DNA from: Nocardia sp. NBC_01327
Lineage (GTDB): Bacteria > Actinomycetota > Actinomycetes > Mycobacteriales > Mycobacteriaceae
NCBI RefSeq assembly: GCF_035958815.1
Contig: NZ_CP108383.1
Coordinates: 3,472,001 to 3,536,000, forward strand
Direction of reading: 5' to 3'
DNA: 64,000 nt
The notes below the pieces were generated by a model that had not been told where the DNA came from, searched no databases, and was given only the letters and a program-made list of their open reading frames with translations. Below are positions 56,599 through 64,000 of the stretch, in pieces; the first letter of the stretch is position 1, and each line of letters opens with the position of its first letter. The translations under genes and the position numbers were made by a program.

Positions 56599-57372
56599 AT
56601 GCTCCTCGTCGACAAGAACGATTCCGTCCTGACTTTGACGCTCAGTCGGCCCGAATCGCGAAATGCATTGTCGCCGCAGCTGATTGAGGAGCTACAGACT
56701 CAGATCGCCGCCGCGGACTCGGACCCCGATGTCGCCGTCGTGATCCTCACCGGCGCTGATCCGGCCTTCTGCGCGGGAGTCGATCTTCGAGTGATAGGCG
56801 CCGAAGGCGGCTGGGACAATATGGGTGGAGCCGCCGCCGGCGATGTTCCGGCCGGGCACCCGTGGACGCCGATCGGCAAGCCGATCATCGGCGCGATCAA
56901 CGGAGCCGCGGTGACCGGCGGTCTCGAACTCGCATTGGCCTGCGACATCCTCATCGCCTCGGACCGGGCTCGATTCGCCGACACGCATGCCCGCGTCGGC
57001 GTGATGCCGCTGTGGGGCCTGACCGCCCGCCTGCCGGAAGCAGTCGGGTTCGGGTTCGCGCGCCGAATGAGCCTGTCGGGCAACTTCATCGATGCCCACA
57101 CCGCCCTCGCGCGCGGCCTGGTCACCGAAGTCGTGCCGCACGACGACCTGCTCCCGGCCGCCCGCCGCCTCGCCTCGGACATCGCGTCCAACAACCAGAC
57201 CGCCGTCACCACACTTCTCGACTCCTACCGCCGGGTCCAAGACCACGTACTCGCCCCGCAGGCCCAGATCGAAGCCGCGACCGGCGCGCGCTGGCTCGCG
57301 GGCGACGCCGCGCGAGACATCGCCAAGGACGCGCGCGCGGTCATAGACCGCGGCCGTTCTCAGCTGCACTGA
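56599..57372 (+). CDS. Enoyl-CoA hydratase/isomerase-family protein
   Basis: Crotonase-superfamily enzyme of 257 aa. LTLSRPESRNALSPQLIEEL and ILTGADPAFCAGVDLR are the oxyanion and CoA-binding motifs, KPIIGAINGAAVTGGLELALACDILIASDRARFADTHARVGVMPLWG the central block. The first catalytic Glu (GGLELAL) is present. The second, usually in PE(x)GLxP, is replaced (THARVGVMP), so the protein may be an isomerase, hydrolase or a diverged hydratase. Single gene before the tRNA cluster. Confidence 0.85.
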   Translation: MLLVDKNDSVLTLTLSRPESRNALSPQLIEELQTQIAAADSDPDVAVVILTGADPAFCAGVDLRVIGAEGGWDNMGGAAAGDVPAGHPWTPIGKPIIGAINGAAVTGGLELALACDILIASDRARFADTHARVGVMPLWGLTARLPEAVGFGFARRMSLSGNFIDAHTALARGLVTEVVPHDDLLPAARRLASDIASNNQTAVTTLLDSYRRVQDHVLAPQAQIEAATGARWLAGDAARDIAKDARAVIDRGRSQLH

Positions 57373-57511
57373 CCGGCCACCGCCCGTTTTCGCACGCCGA
57401 TTCGCCGAGATGCATGATGCTGCGGCTGTATCGGTGGATGCCGCACACCGCCCCCGCGAGTTGAGCGAGACTCGGAAATCTGCCCGGCGCAGGGCAGATC
57501 CGATCGAACTA

Positions 57512-57586
57512 TGGTGCGCGATACTGGGATTGAACCAGTGACCTCTTCCGTGTCAGGGAAGCGCTCTCCCGCTGAGCTAATCGCGC
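57512..57586 (-). tRNA. tRNA-Val (GAC)
   Basis: The 75-nt minus-strand gene starts GCGCGATTAGCTCAGCGGG and ends with GGTTCAATCCCAGTATCGCGC plus ACCA, so CCA is encoded. The anticodon within CCTGACAC is GAC. It lies 14 nt from tRNA-Gly. Confidence 0.97.
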
Positions 57587-57600
57587 GTGTTCCCCCTCTG

Positions 57601-57672
57601 AGCGGATGACGAGATTCGAACTCGCGACCCTCACCTTGGCAAGGTGATGCGCTACCACTGCGCTACATCCGC
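57601..57672 (-). tRNA. tRNA-Gly (GCC), second copy
   Basis: Identical over all 72 nt to the copy at 42342-42413, same orientation, with GCC anticodon and no encoded CCA. Transcribed ahead of tRNA-Val as a small cluster; a tRNA-Cys often found with this pair in related genomes is absent. Confidence 0.97.
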
Positions 57673-57929
57673 TTGCTTGCCGGGGCTCGGGAGCCGATCG
57701 GCTTGCGGGACAGAACTTTAGGGACAAACCGCCGCAGATTGCAAATCGCCACCATAACGGGGGTGCGCAAGGCGCTGGGGGAGGAGTGGCACGGTAGAAG
57801 CGGCCGGGGAAGAACGGCGGCTGCCGGACCTTCTTCCCACTTCAATGTATAGCGCACACCCCCTCTTGCCGCAAGGCCCCGTCGGACCTCCATAATCGCT
57901 GGTCGTAAGCCATTTCGAGAGGAGTTCAC

Positions 57930-59117
57930 GTGCGCATACTGCTGTCGACGATCGGGTCCCGCGGTGAGGTGCAGCCGGTGCTGGCGCTGGCTCTGCGGCT
58001 GCGATCGCTCGGGCAGGAGGTTCGGCTCTGCGCGCCACCGGACTTCCGGGAGCTGATCGCGGGCTATGACCTTCCGTTCGTCCCGATCGGTCCCGAGGTC
58101 CGCCACTTCGGCCGCGGCGGGGCGAAACCCACGCCCGAGGAACTGCGCCGCCAGATCCCGGACACGGTCGCCACCCAGTTCGAGTTCATCGCCCCGGCCG
58201 TCGACGGCTGCGACATCGTATTGGGTTGCGGCGCATTGCAAATCGCCGCGCACAGCCTTGCCGAGCAACGCGGCATCCCGTACGTCTACGCGGCCTACAG
58301 TCCCAACACCCTCCCCAATCCGCACCTGGCCCCGCCGCCCATGCCGGGCCCGCCACCCACGACCACCGACGTCCCGACCCTCTGGGAGCAGGACGCCCAG
58401 CGCTGGAACCAGATCTGGTCCGATCCGCTCAACTCCCAGCGTGCGGCCCTGAGCCTGCCGCCGGTGGCCGACGTCCGCGGCTACATTTTCACCGAAAACC
58501 CGTGGCTCGCCGCCGACCCGATCCTGGGCCCCTGGCCGCAACCCGCCGCCCTGCCTGTCCTGCAAACCGGCGCATGGCTGGTCCCCGACGACCGCCCGCT
58601 CTCCGCCGAACTGGAAGCCTTCCTGGACGCCGGAGCACCGCCGATCTACTTCGGCTTCGGCAGCATGCACGTGGCGCCGGAGTTCAGCCGGATCCTGATC
58701 GAGACGGCGCGCAAACTCGGCTATCGCGCAGTGGTCCAACGCGGTTGGACCGACCTGTCTCCGATCGACGAGGCCCCCGACTGCCTGGCGATAGGCGAGG
58801 TCAACCAGCAGGCGCTGTTCCCCCGGATGGCCGCCGTCGTCCATCACGGCGGCGCCGGAACCACTACGGCAATCGCGAAATCCGGTGTGCCGCAGGTAGT
58901 GCTGCCGCAGCGCTACGACCAGCCCTACTGGGCCTCCCGAGTGGAGGCGCTCGGCATCGGCACAGCACTGCCCCTCGGCGAACCCGCCACCGATCCCCTT
59001 GTCGCAGCACTGGATCGAGCACTGACTGCCGATACGGTGGCCCGGGCACGCTCCCTCGCCACCGAAATACGCACCGAGGGAACAGCAATCGCCGCACGGC
59101 AGCTACTCGGATGCTGA
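57930..59117 (+). CDS. GT1-family (UGT-like) glycosyltransferase
   Basis: GT-B glycosyltransferase of 395 aa of the type that decorates macrolides, glycopeptides and glycolipids. The N-terminal half starts ILLSTIGSRGEVQPVLALALRLRSLGQEVRLCAPPDF. The C-terminal nucleotide-sugar domain has IYFGFGSMHV and VVHHGGAGTTTAIAKSGVPQVVLPQRYDQPYWASRVEALGIG, the sugar-nucleotide signature. GAGAGGAG before GTG 57930 supports the start. No partner biosynthetic genes are adjacent; the acceptor may be a lipid or drug. Confidence 0.88.
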   Translation: MRILLSTIGSRGEVQPVLALALRLRSLGQEVRLCAPPDFRELIAGYDLPFVPIGPEVRHFGRGGAKPTPEELRRQIPDTVATQFEFIAPAVDGCDIVLGCGALQIAAHSLAEQRGIPYVYAAYSPNTLPNPHLAPPPMPGPPPTTTDVPTLWEQDAQRWNQIWSDPLNSQRAALSLPPVADVRGYIFTENPWLAADPILGPWPQPAALPVLQTGAWLVPDDRPLSAELEAFLDAGAPPIYFGFGSMHVAPEFSRILIETARKLGYRAVVQRGWTDLSPIDEAPDCLAIGEVNQQALFPRMAAVVHHGGAGTTTAIAKSGVPQVVLPQRYDQPYWASRVEALGIGTALPLGEPATDPLVAALDRALTADTVARARSLATEIRTEGTAIAARQLLGC

Positions 59118-59813
59118 TCAGGAGCCGACGAATTCCCTGTCACCGTATTGCAGCCCGGCCGAATCCCACTGCCCGCCAAGACCGCTGACAAAATCCCGGG
59201 TCAATTCGAGATCGGCACGATCGATCACCAGAATCAACGCCCCGGAATCGGTGACCGATCCGCCGCCGATCCGATCCCGCACCGCCGGATCAGCCACCAG
59301 CGCATCGTGAAAACGCGTCCGATCCACCCCGGTGACGGTAATGCTGACGGCATTCGCCCGCGCATCATCGGCGGGCAGCAATTCGAATGTCAGCACCGAT
59401 TCCTGGTGGTACCGCACACGCACATCATCGGCGATCCAGAACAGATTGCGACTGTCCGTACACGCCAGATGGAAATCCCGCGACCGCTCATAGGTCGCCG
59501 TACCGCTCTGCTCGGACCAGAAGACACCCTCCAGCAGATCGGACCACACCGGCAGCGCGAGCTCGGTCACCGCGGTCGCATCCACCCTGATCTCGAACGA
59601 CCCCAGCTGATCGTTCAACCTGGGGTCATTCGGATCGGTAATCGTGTCGGTATTATCGGTCGCGAACAGTTCGGCGGTGGGCTGCAACGGATTTCCCGGT
59701 ACACACGACGCCGGTCCGTACGCCTGCGCCGGACCGGCGGGCCCGGTGACCACACCGGCCCCGGAAATCGCGAGGACACAGGCCACGACGGCGATCATGC
59801 GTGCGGTGGTCAT
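59118..59813 (-). CDS. Secreted protein, unknown
   Basis: A 231-aa exported protein. Signal ARMIAVVACVLAISGAGVVTGPAGPAQA-YG. Strand-rich mature domain: ELFATDNTDTITDPNDPRLNDQLGSFEIRVDATAVTELALPVWSDLLEGVFWSEQSGTATYERSRDFHLACTDSRNLFWIADD..., ending with ALILVIDRADLELTRDFVSGLGGQWDSAGLQYGDREF. Two Cys may pair. No family recognised. It converges with the glycosyltransferase gene, sharing 1 nt of spacing. Confidence 0.72.
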   Translation of the reverse strand: MTTARMIAVVACVLAISGAGVVTGPAGPAQAYGPASCVPGNPLQPTAELFATDNTDTITDPNDPRLNDQLGSFEIRVDATAVTELALPVWSDLLEGVFWSEQSGTATYERSRDFHLACTDSRNLFWIADDVRVRYHQESVLTFELLPADDARANAVSITVTGVDRTRFHDALVADPAVRDRIGGGSVTDSGALILVIDRADLELTRDFVSGLGGQWDSAGLQYGDREFVGS

Positions 59814-59899
59814 GCGGCGCTGCCTTTCGCTCGGGGCGACTGCATTCCCGCACCGCGGCTCGAACCCACCGCACTGCGGGACCTGAGCAGCATCGTAAA

Positions 59900-60661
59900 T
59901 CAGCTGAGCAGGTGCTCGACAGCGACTTTCAGATCGGCCAGGGCGGCCCGGTAGAACCGGGGGCCGTACGACACGCGTGCCACGCCCAGCTCCCGCAGCG
60001 TCGCCAGATCCAGGAACTCTCCGGTATTGCCATTGACCGGGCCGGGCAGTTCGCTCACAAGCGTGGCGATATCGCGTTTGTCCCGTACGCCGATCGGATA
60101 GACGCAGTCGACTCCGGCGTCCAGATAGCGCCGCCCGCGCCGGACGGCCTCCGCGACCCGTTCCGCCTCGGCAATCCCCGCGACCGGCAGGAAGGCATCC
60201 ACGCGCGCATTGATGACAATCGGGACTCCGGCATCATCGGCGGCGGAACGGACGCCGGCGAGCCACTGAGCGTGCGTCTCGGCGTCGACCAGACCGCCCG
60301 CCCGATGATCGGTGTCCTCCAGGTTGCAGCCGACCGCTCCGATATCGAGCAGCCGATCCACCAGCTCGCGCGGCCGCATGCCGTACCCCGCCTCTGCATC
60401 CACCGTCACCGGGACCGATACCGCCCGCGCGATACGACCGGCCGCGGCGAACATCTCCTGCCACGGCGCACCCTCGCCATCGGGATAGCCGAGCATCGCC
60501 GAGATCGCCGCACTGGCGGTGGCGACGACGGGAAACCCCGCCTCGGCCACGATCGCCGCGCTGGCCGCGTCCCACGCATTGGGGAGTACGAGCATCTCTC
60601 CGCGATGGAGATCCCGCAGCAACTCGGCACGCACCTTCAGCACTGTCACATCTGTACTCAT
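59900..60661 (-). CDS. Isocitrate lyase/PEP phosphonomutase-family protein
   Basis: Alpha/beta-barrel protein of 253 aa. VLPNAWDAASAAIVAEAGFPVVATASAAISAMLGYPDGE, SVPVTVDAEAGYGMRPRELVDRLLDIGAVGCNLEDTDH and VINARVDAFL are the family blocks; the Asp/Glu residues coordinate the metal. Members include carboxy-PEP mutase, oxaloacetate-type hydrolases and 2-methylisocitrate lyases; the Cys of KKCGH-type lyases is missing, so lyase activity is doubtful. GGAGGA sets ATG 60661. Third gene of the sigma-exporter operon. Confidence 0.85.
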   Translation of the reverse strand: MSTDVTVLKVRAELLRDLHRGEMLVLPNAWDAASAAIVAEAGFPVVATASAAISAMLGYPDGEGAPWQEMFAAAGRIARAVSVPVTVDAEAGYGMRPRELVDRLLDIGAVGCNLEDTDHRAGGLVDAETHAQWLAGVRSAADDAGVPIVINARVDAFLPVAGIAEAERVAEAVRRGRRYLDAGVDCVYPIGVRDKRDIATLVSELPGPVNGNTGEFLDLATLRELGVARVSYGPRFYRAALADLKVAVEHLLS

Positions 60662-60709
60662 CGATATCCTCCAAATCAGTAGCATGACTGCATATTTCGA
60701 ATGACGGGG

Positions 60710-62146
60710 TCAGAGCGGCGAGGGCACACTCTCCGGCTCGGCACTTGCCGCCCGCAGTGGTTCGACCGCACGCTTCCCCGGCATTCCGAGCGCGATGAGC
60801 ATCCCGGCGAACGCGAATACGGCCACCGCACCCATCGCCGCCGAGAATCCCTTGCTGAACTGCTCCGGCGACGAATACCCTCCGACGCTCGAGAACACCG
60901 CGACCGACACCGCGACACCGAATACACAACCGAAGGTGCGCAGCATCATGAACGCGCCGGACGCCTGGCCGATCTCGTGTGGTTGCACGGCGCCGACCAC
61001 CGACTTCTGCGCCGCCGGCATGGCCATGGTGAGTCCGACCCCGCCGATGATCAGTGCGGGCAGCAGCGTCAGATAATTCGTATTCGTCCCCACGGCAAGG
61101 GCGATCCAGCCCGCGCCGAGCGTCTGCAGCAGCAGTCCGCCGACCACGAATTTCCGCTCGCCGACCTTATCGGTCAACTTTCCGGCGATCGGCGCGCACA
61201 CCAATAGTGTTGCCGTCCAAGGCATCAGCCGCAGGCCGGCGCCCAGCGGCCCGTCACCCCGCACGACCTGAAAGTACTGCGCGAGAAAGAACAATGTGCC
61301 GTACAGCGAGGCGAATACCAGCGTATTGGCCGGATTCGCCGTGGCGAACGCCCGCAGCCGGAAGAACCGCATGGGCAGCATCGGCGCCTTCGAGCGCTGC
61401 TCCCACAGCACGAAGGAAATCACCAGTGCCACACCGATTATCAGCGTGCTCAGCACCTCCGCACTGCGCCACCCGGCCGTATTTCCGCGCACCAGACCCC
61501 AGATGATGCCGAACCCGCCCGCGGTCACCAGCGCGACCCCCGGCAGATCGAAACGCGTATTCGGGCCGAAACTTTCGTCGATTCGCCGTGCCGTCAGCGC
61601 AATGGTGATCAACCCGATCGGCAGGTTCAGCCAGAAGATCCACTGCCACGCCAGCCCTTCGGCGATAGCGCCGCCGATGAACGGTCCACTGAACGTCGCC
61701 AGCCCCGTAATGCCCATGTACAGCCCCATCGCCCGGCCCCGGTGCTGTGGCGGGAAAGCCGCGGTGAGCAGGGTGAGCGAGAGCGGCAGCACCATGGCGG
61801 CGCCGACACCCTGCAGTGCCCGGAACATGATCAGCGTGCCGATATTCGGCGACAGCGCGCACGCCACCGAGGCGAGGGTGAATACCGCCAGCCCGGTGCT
61901 GAACATGCGGCGGCGTCCGTATCGATCGCCCAGTGCGGCGCCGGTCAGCAGCAGTACCGCGAACGTCAAATTGTATGCGTTGACAGTCCATTCGAGTGAT
62001 TCGACCGAGGCCGTCAGATCCTTCCGGATCGTGGACAGCGCGGTGGTCACCACCAAACTGTCCAGGGCCATCATGAATGACGCCACCGAGGCAAGCCCCA
62101 GTACCCACGCTTGCTTGGACGTCATTCGTCCTTCGTCGGTAGTCAC
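60710..62146 (-). CDS. DHA2-family MFS drug exporter (EmrB/QacA-like)
   Basis: Membrane protein of 478 aa with about 14 TM segments. SFMMALDSLVVTTALSTIRKDL is the DHA2 motif D1 region, LTGAALGDRYGRRRMFSTGLAVF motif A, RALQGVGAAMVLPLSLTLL motif B, and GPFIGGAIAEGLAWQWIFWLNLPIG motif C, which mark drug:H+ antiporters. AAGGAG sets the GTG at 62146. It starts 46 nt after the ECF sigma factor gene and is followed 48 nt later by the PEP mutase-family gene, so the three probably form one stress-induced unit. Confidence 0.9.
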   Translation of the reverse strand: MTTDEGRMTSKQAWVLGLASVASFMMALDSLVVTTALSTIRKDLTASVESLEWTVNAYNLTFAVLLLTGAALGDRYGRRRMFSTGLAVFTLASVACALSPNIGTLIMFRALQGVGAAMVLPLSLTLLTAAFPPQHRGRAMGLYMGITGLATFSGPFIGGAIAEGLAWQWIFWLNLPIGLITIALTARRIDESFGPNTRFDLPGVALVTAGGFGIIWGLVRGNTAGWRSAEVLSTLIIGVALVISFVLWEQRSKAPMLPMRFFRLRAFATANPANTLVFASLYGTLFFLAQYFQVVRGDGPLGAGLRLMPWTATLLVCAPIAGKLTDKVGERKFVVGGLLLQTLGAGWIALAVGTNTNYLTLLPALIIGGVGLTMAMPAAQKSVVGAVQPHEIGQASGAFMMLRTFGCVFGVAVSVAVFSSVGGYSSPEQFSKGFSAAMGAVAVFAFAGMLIALGMPGKRAVEPLRAASAEPESVPSPL

Positions 62147-62192
62147 CGATACTCCTTAGTGCAAGACCGAATGTGTTGGTAGCAGCCGTCGA

Positions 62193-63251
62193 TCAGTACC
62201 GCAGTGAGCGCGGGAGACCGAATATCGGCAGCAGCGAGTTGTCGTGGAATCGCGTCATCGCGGCAATTCGATTGCCGCTCAACGTCAAGACGAGTACTCC
62301 GTGCGCGTGCAGAATCGGCGTCCGCGGATCACGCAGGTAGTAGCCGAAGGCCGGCTGGCCGTTCGCCCGTGTCGGGATCAGCACATGCCGGGGGCCGTTG
62401 CGCATCACCACGGTGCTGAAGAAGTGCCGGATCGCCTCCACGCCTTGGTATTCCAGCGGGACCGGCGGCATGGTCAGCCAGGCGTCGTCCGTCAGCACGG
62501 CCACGATCGCCTCGACATCCCCGGCATCGAACGCGCGAATGAAATCCGCCACCACCCGGCGCTCCTGTGGTGAATTCGGCAGGGGAGCGCTCTCCCTGTC
62601 GAGACCGGAGGCTGGATCGGCCAGGGCGGTGCGTGCGCGCTTCAGCGCATTGGTCACCGAACTCTCGGTCGTATCGAGAATGTTCGCCACCTCGGCCGCC
62701 CGGAATCCCAGCACATCGCGCAGCACCAGCACAGCGCGCTGCCTCGGCGGAAGTTGTTGCAGCGCAGCCAGAAATGCCAGCGACACCGACTCTCTGGCCT
62801 CGTAGCGCGCCTCCGGCCCCGGCAGATCGTCGGCAATCCGGTCGAGCAGCAGATCCGGATACGGTTCCAGCCAGCTCGGTTCCGGACGGCGACGTGATGG
62901 CTCGGGCAACGGAACCTCCGTCTCGTAGACCGCGAGATCATGCGGACGCCGGGTCCCGGCCCGTAGGGCATTGAGGCAGCGATTGGTCGCGATCCGGTAC
63001 AGCCAGGTCCGCACCGACGCCCGCTCCTCATAGCCGCCGAGCCCGCGCCAAGCCGCCAGCAATGTCTCCTGCAGCAGATCCTCGGCGTCCTGTACCGAGC
63101 CGAGGATGCGATAGCAGTGCACCTGCAACTCGCGGCGATACGGCTCGACGAGCCCGCGGAACGCCTCACCGTCGCCGCCCCGAGCCAGCTCCAGCAGCTC
63201 CAGCGCCCGAGCCTCGCTCCCGGTTCCCCTGCTCGGCGGAATCCCTCGCAT
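62193..63251 (-). CDS. ECF sigma factor with SnoaL-like C-terminal extension (SigG-like)
   Basis: Alternative sigma factor of 352 aa. Region 2 reads GLVEPYRRELQVHCYRILGSVQDAEDLLQETLLAAWRGLGGYEERASVRTWLYRIATNRCLNAL; region 4 reads LQQLPPRQRAVLVLRDVLGFRAAEVANILDTTESSVTNALKRARTAL; between them WLEPYPDLLLDRIADD is the linker typical of the SigG/SigJ group. Residues 235-345 form a SnoaL fold (FDAGDVEAIVAVLTDDAWLTMPPVPLEYQGVEAIRHFF) that in this group replaces an anti-sigma factor as an internal regulator. It heads the exporter-PEP mutase unit. Confidence 0.9.
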   Translation of the reverse strand: MRGIPPSRGTGSEARALELLELARGGDGEAFRGLVEPYRRELQVHCYRILGSVQDAEDLLQETLLAAWRGLGGYEERASVRTWLYRIATNRCLNALRAGTRRPHDLAVYETEVPLPEPSRRRPEPSWLEPYPDLLLDRIADDLPGPEARYEARESVSLAFLAALQQLPPRQRAVLVLRDVLGFRAAEVANILDTTESSVTNALKRARTALADPASGLDRESAPLPNSPQERRVVADFIRAFDAGDVEAIVAVLTDDAWLTMPPVPLEYQGVEAIRHFFSTVVMRNGPRHVLIPTRANGQPAFGYYLRDPRTPILHAHGVLVLTLSGNRIAAMTRFHDNSLLPIFGLPRSLRY

Positions 63252-63344
63252 AGTGGCTCCTACTCTCCGAAAGATGGTCCTTTCATAGAGATGGACACCA
63301 CGAGCGACCGAAAATGGTCGGTGCCGAGCCGGCGAGGCACAACG

Positions 63345-64000
63345 TCAGTGCTGGGCGTAGGTGTCGGTCAGCGCGGTGACCGCCTTGCCGATGCCTGCCG
63401 TCGCGCGCTCGTCGGCACGATTGGCGACCACGGTGAGCACCAGGTTCTTCTCCGGCGCGATCCACGCCGACGCGTACCAGAAGGTATTGCTGCCATCGTG
63501 CGCCAGCACGCGCCCGCCCGCCCACGGCTGGTCGACCACCATCCAGCCCCCGGCGTAATCGCCACCGCTCGGCGGCTGATGCAGCCTGTCCATGGTGGCC
63601 GTCGTCAGCATTGTGGTCTCGCCGCGCGCGCCCGCGAGATGCACCGCGAGGAACCTGCCCCAATCGGTGAGCGAACAGTGCACCGTCCCGGCCGGACCGA
63701 GCGCGGGCGGATTGTCCGAGGCCGGATCCCCGGGCGCCATGGGCACCGGCTTGTCCTCGACCACGGTGTGCCCCCACGGCTGATCCACCGTGTCGCGAGT
63801 TCCCGGCGGGCCGAAGCCGCACGAATCCATTCCTAGCTTCCCGAACAGCTCGGACCGCATCAGGTCCTCCCAGGACTTGCCCGTAATCCGTTCCAGCACA
63901 ACGCCTAACGTCACATAGCCCATATTCGAATAGGCGTATGTCCCGACCGGCCGCGCCGGGGGAGCGGCCAGGACGGCGCGCGCAGCTCGGGTCCGGATCT
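63345..64000 (-). CDS. Class C beta-lactamase-like serine hydrolase (5' end outside window)
   Basis: Partial protein; the frame stays open to the window edge, so the start lies beyond 64000. AYSNMGYVTLGVVLERITGKSW carries the YxN box (YSN) of the beta-lactamase/DD-peptidase (PBP4*/EstB) family, and GRVLAHDGSNTFWYASAW has the HDG box that replaces KTG. The SxxK serine would be in the missing part. Secretion and specificity cannot be judged. The gene ends 93 nt before the ECF sigma gene on the same strand. Confidence 0.85.
   Translation of the reverse strand, partial: IRTRAARAVLAAPPARPVGTYAYSNMGYVTLGVVLERITGKSWEDLMRSELFGKLGMDSCGFGPPGTRDTVDQPWGHTVVEDKPVPMAPGDPASDNPPALGPAGTVHCSLTDWGRFLAVHLAGARGETTMLTTATMDRLHQPPSGGDYAGGWMVVDQPWAGGRVLAHDGSNTFWYASAWIAPEKNLVLTVVANRADERATAGIGKAVTALTDTYAQH

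Overview
The window is GC-rich actinobacterial DNA, most likely a Nocardia or a close relative in the Nocardiaceae/Mycobacteriales. The main clue is the block at 8.2-13.5 kb: msrB, an AftC-type arabinosyltransferase, a lipoprotein-like TAP-type hydrolase, a RibD-like reductase and a ZapE/AFG1 ATPase. These lie in the same order as the Mycobacterium tuberculosis Rv2674-Rv2670c neighbourhood, and AftC belongs to mycolate/arabinogalactan cell walls. GTG starts, a fused HadAB-like dehydratase, DUF2993 and PtpB-type phosphatases agree. There is no rRNA, complete IS element or CRISPR; three tRNA genes are present.

Region by region. (1) 0.1-8.1 kb is an accessory segment with less biased codon use and TTA codons. 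It holds a zinc alcohol dehydrogenase, an epimerase-like VOC protein, a crotonyl-CoA carboxylase/reductase with an altered acyl pocket, a FadE5-like acyl-CoA dehydrogenase and a second VOC protein, then about 0.74 kb of degraded DNA and an excisionase/tyrosine-integrase pair against core DNA. It looks like the end of a genomic island carrying genes for an alkylmalonyl-CoA building block. (2) 8.2-15.5 kb is the conserved cell-envelope block plus two tandem secreted PtpB-like phosphatases, with a scar of duplicated zapE between them. (3) 15.5-41.8 kb is a mosaic of small transcription units: TetR with an MpaB-like oxygenase; an ABC-F protein behind a probable attenuation leader; TetR with SDR and SRPBCC; MFS-GNAT; two nuclease-like proteins around a palindromic repeat; a lipase and a GH20 hexosaminidase; several secreted proteins; and HxlR divergent from a haloalkane-dehalogenase-like protein that lacks its catalytic histidine. 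(4) 41.8-49.5 kb is a tight leftward operon: a glycine-zipper secreted protein, two paralogous single-TM proteins, two degenerate MinD/ParA-like NTPases and a cutinase-like protein with a large insertion. A pilin-like two-TM protein and a lipoprotein flank it. This is the best candidate for an undescribed, possibly type IV-secretion-related envelope system. (5) 50.2-57.7 kb has a DUF5753/DUF397 pair beside a perfect long inverted repeat, SnoaL-MerR, a MerR gene remnant, lipoproteins, enoyl-CoA hydratase and tRNA-Val/tRNA-Gly. The tRNA-Gly is identical to the one at 42.3 kb. (6) 57.9-64 kb has a GT1 glycosyltransferase, an ECF sigma factor-DHA2 exporter-PEP mutase-family operon, and a class C beta-lactamase-like hydrolase cut by the window edge.

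Regulatory sites could be read in several intergenic gaps: paired operator-like repeats for two TetR regulators and an HxlR regulator, a MerR-type promoter, and a leader peptide before the ABC-F gene. All functional assignments come from motif recognition by eye; no database search was run.
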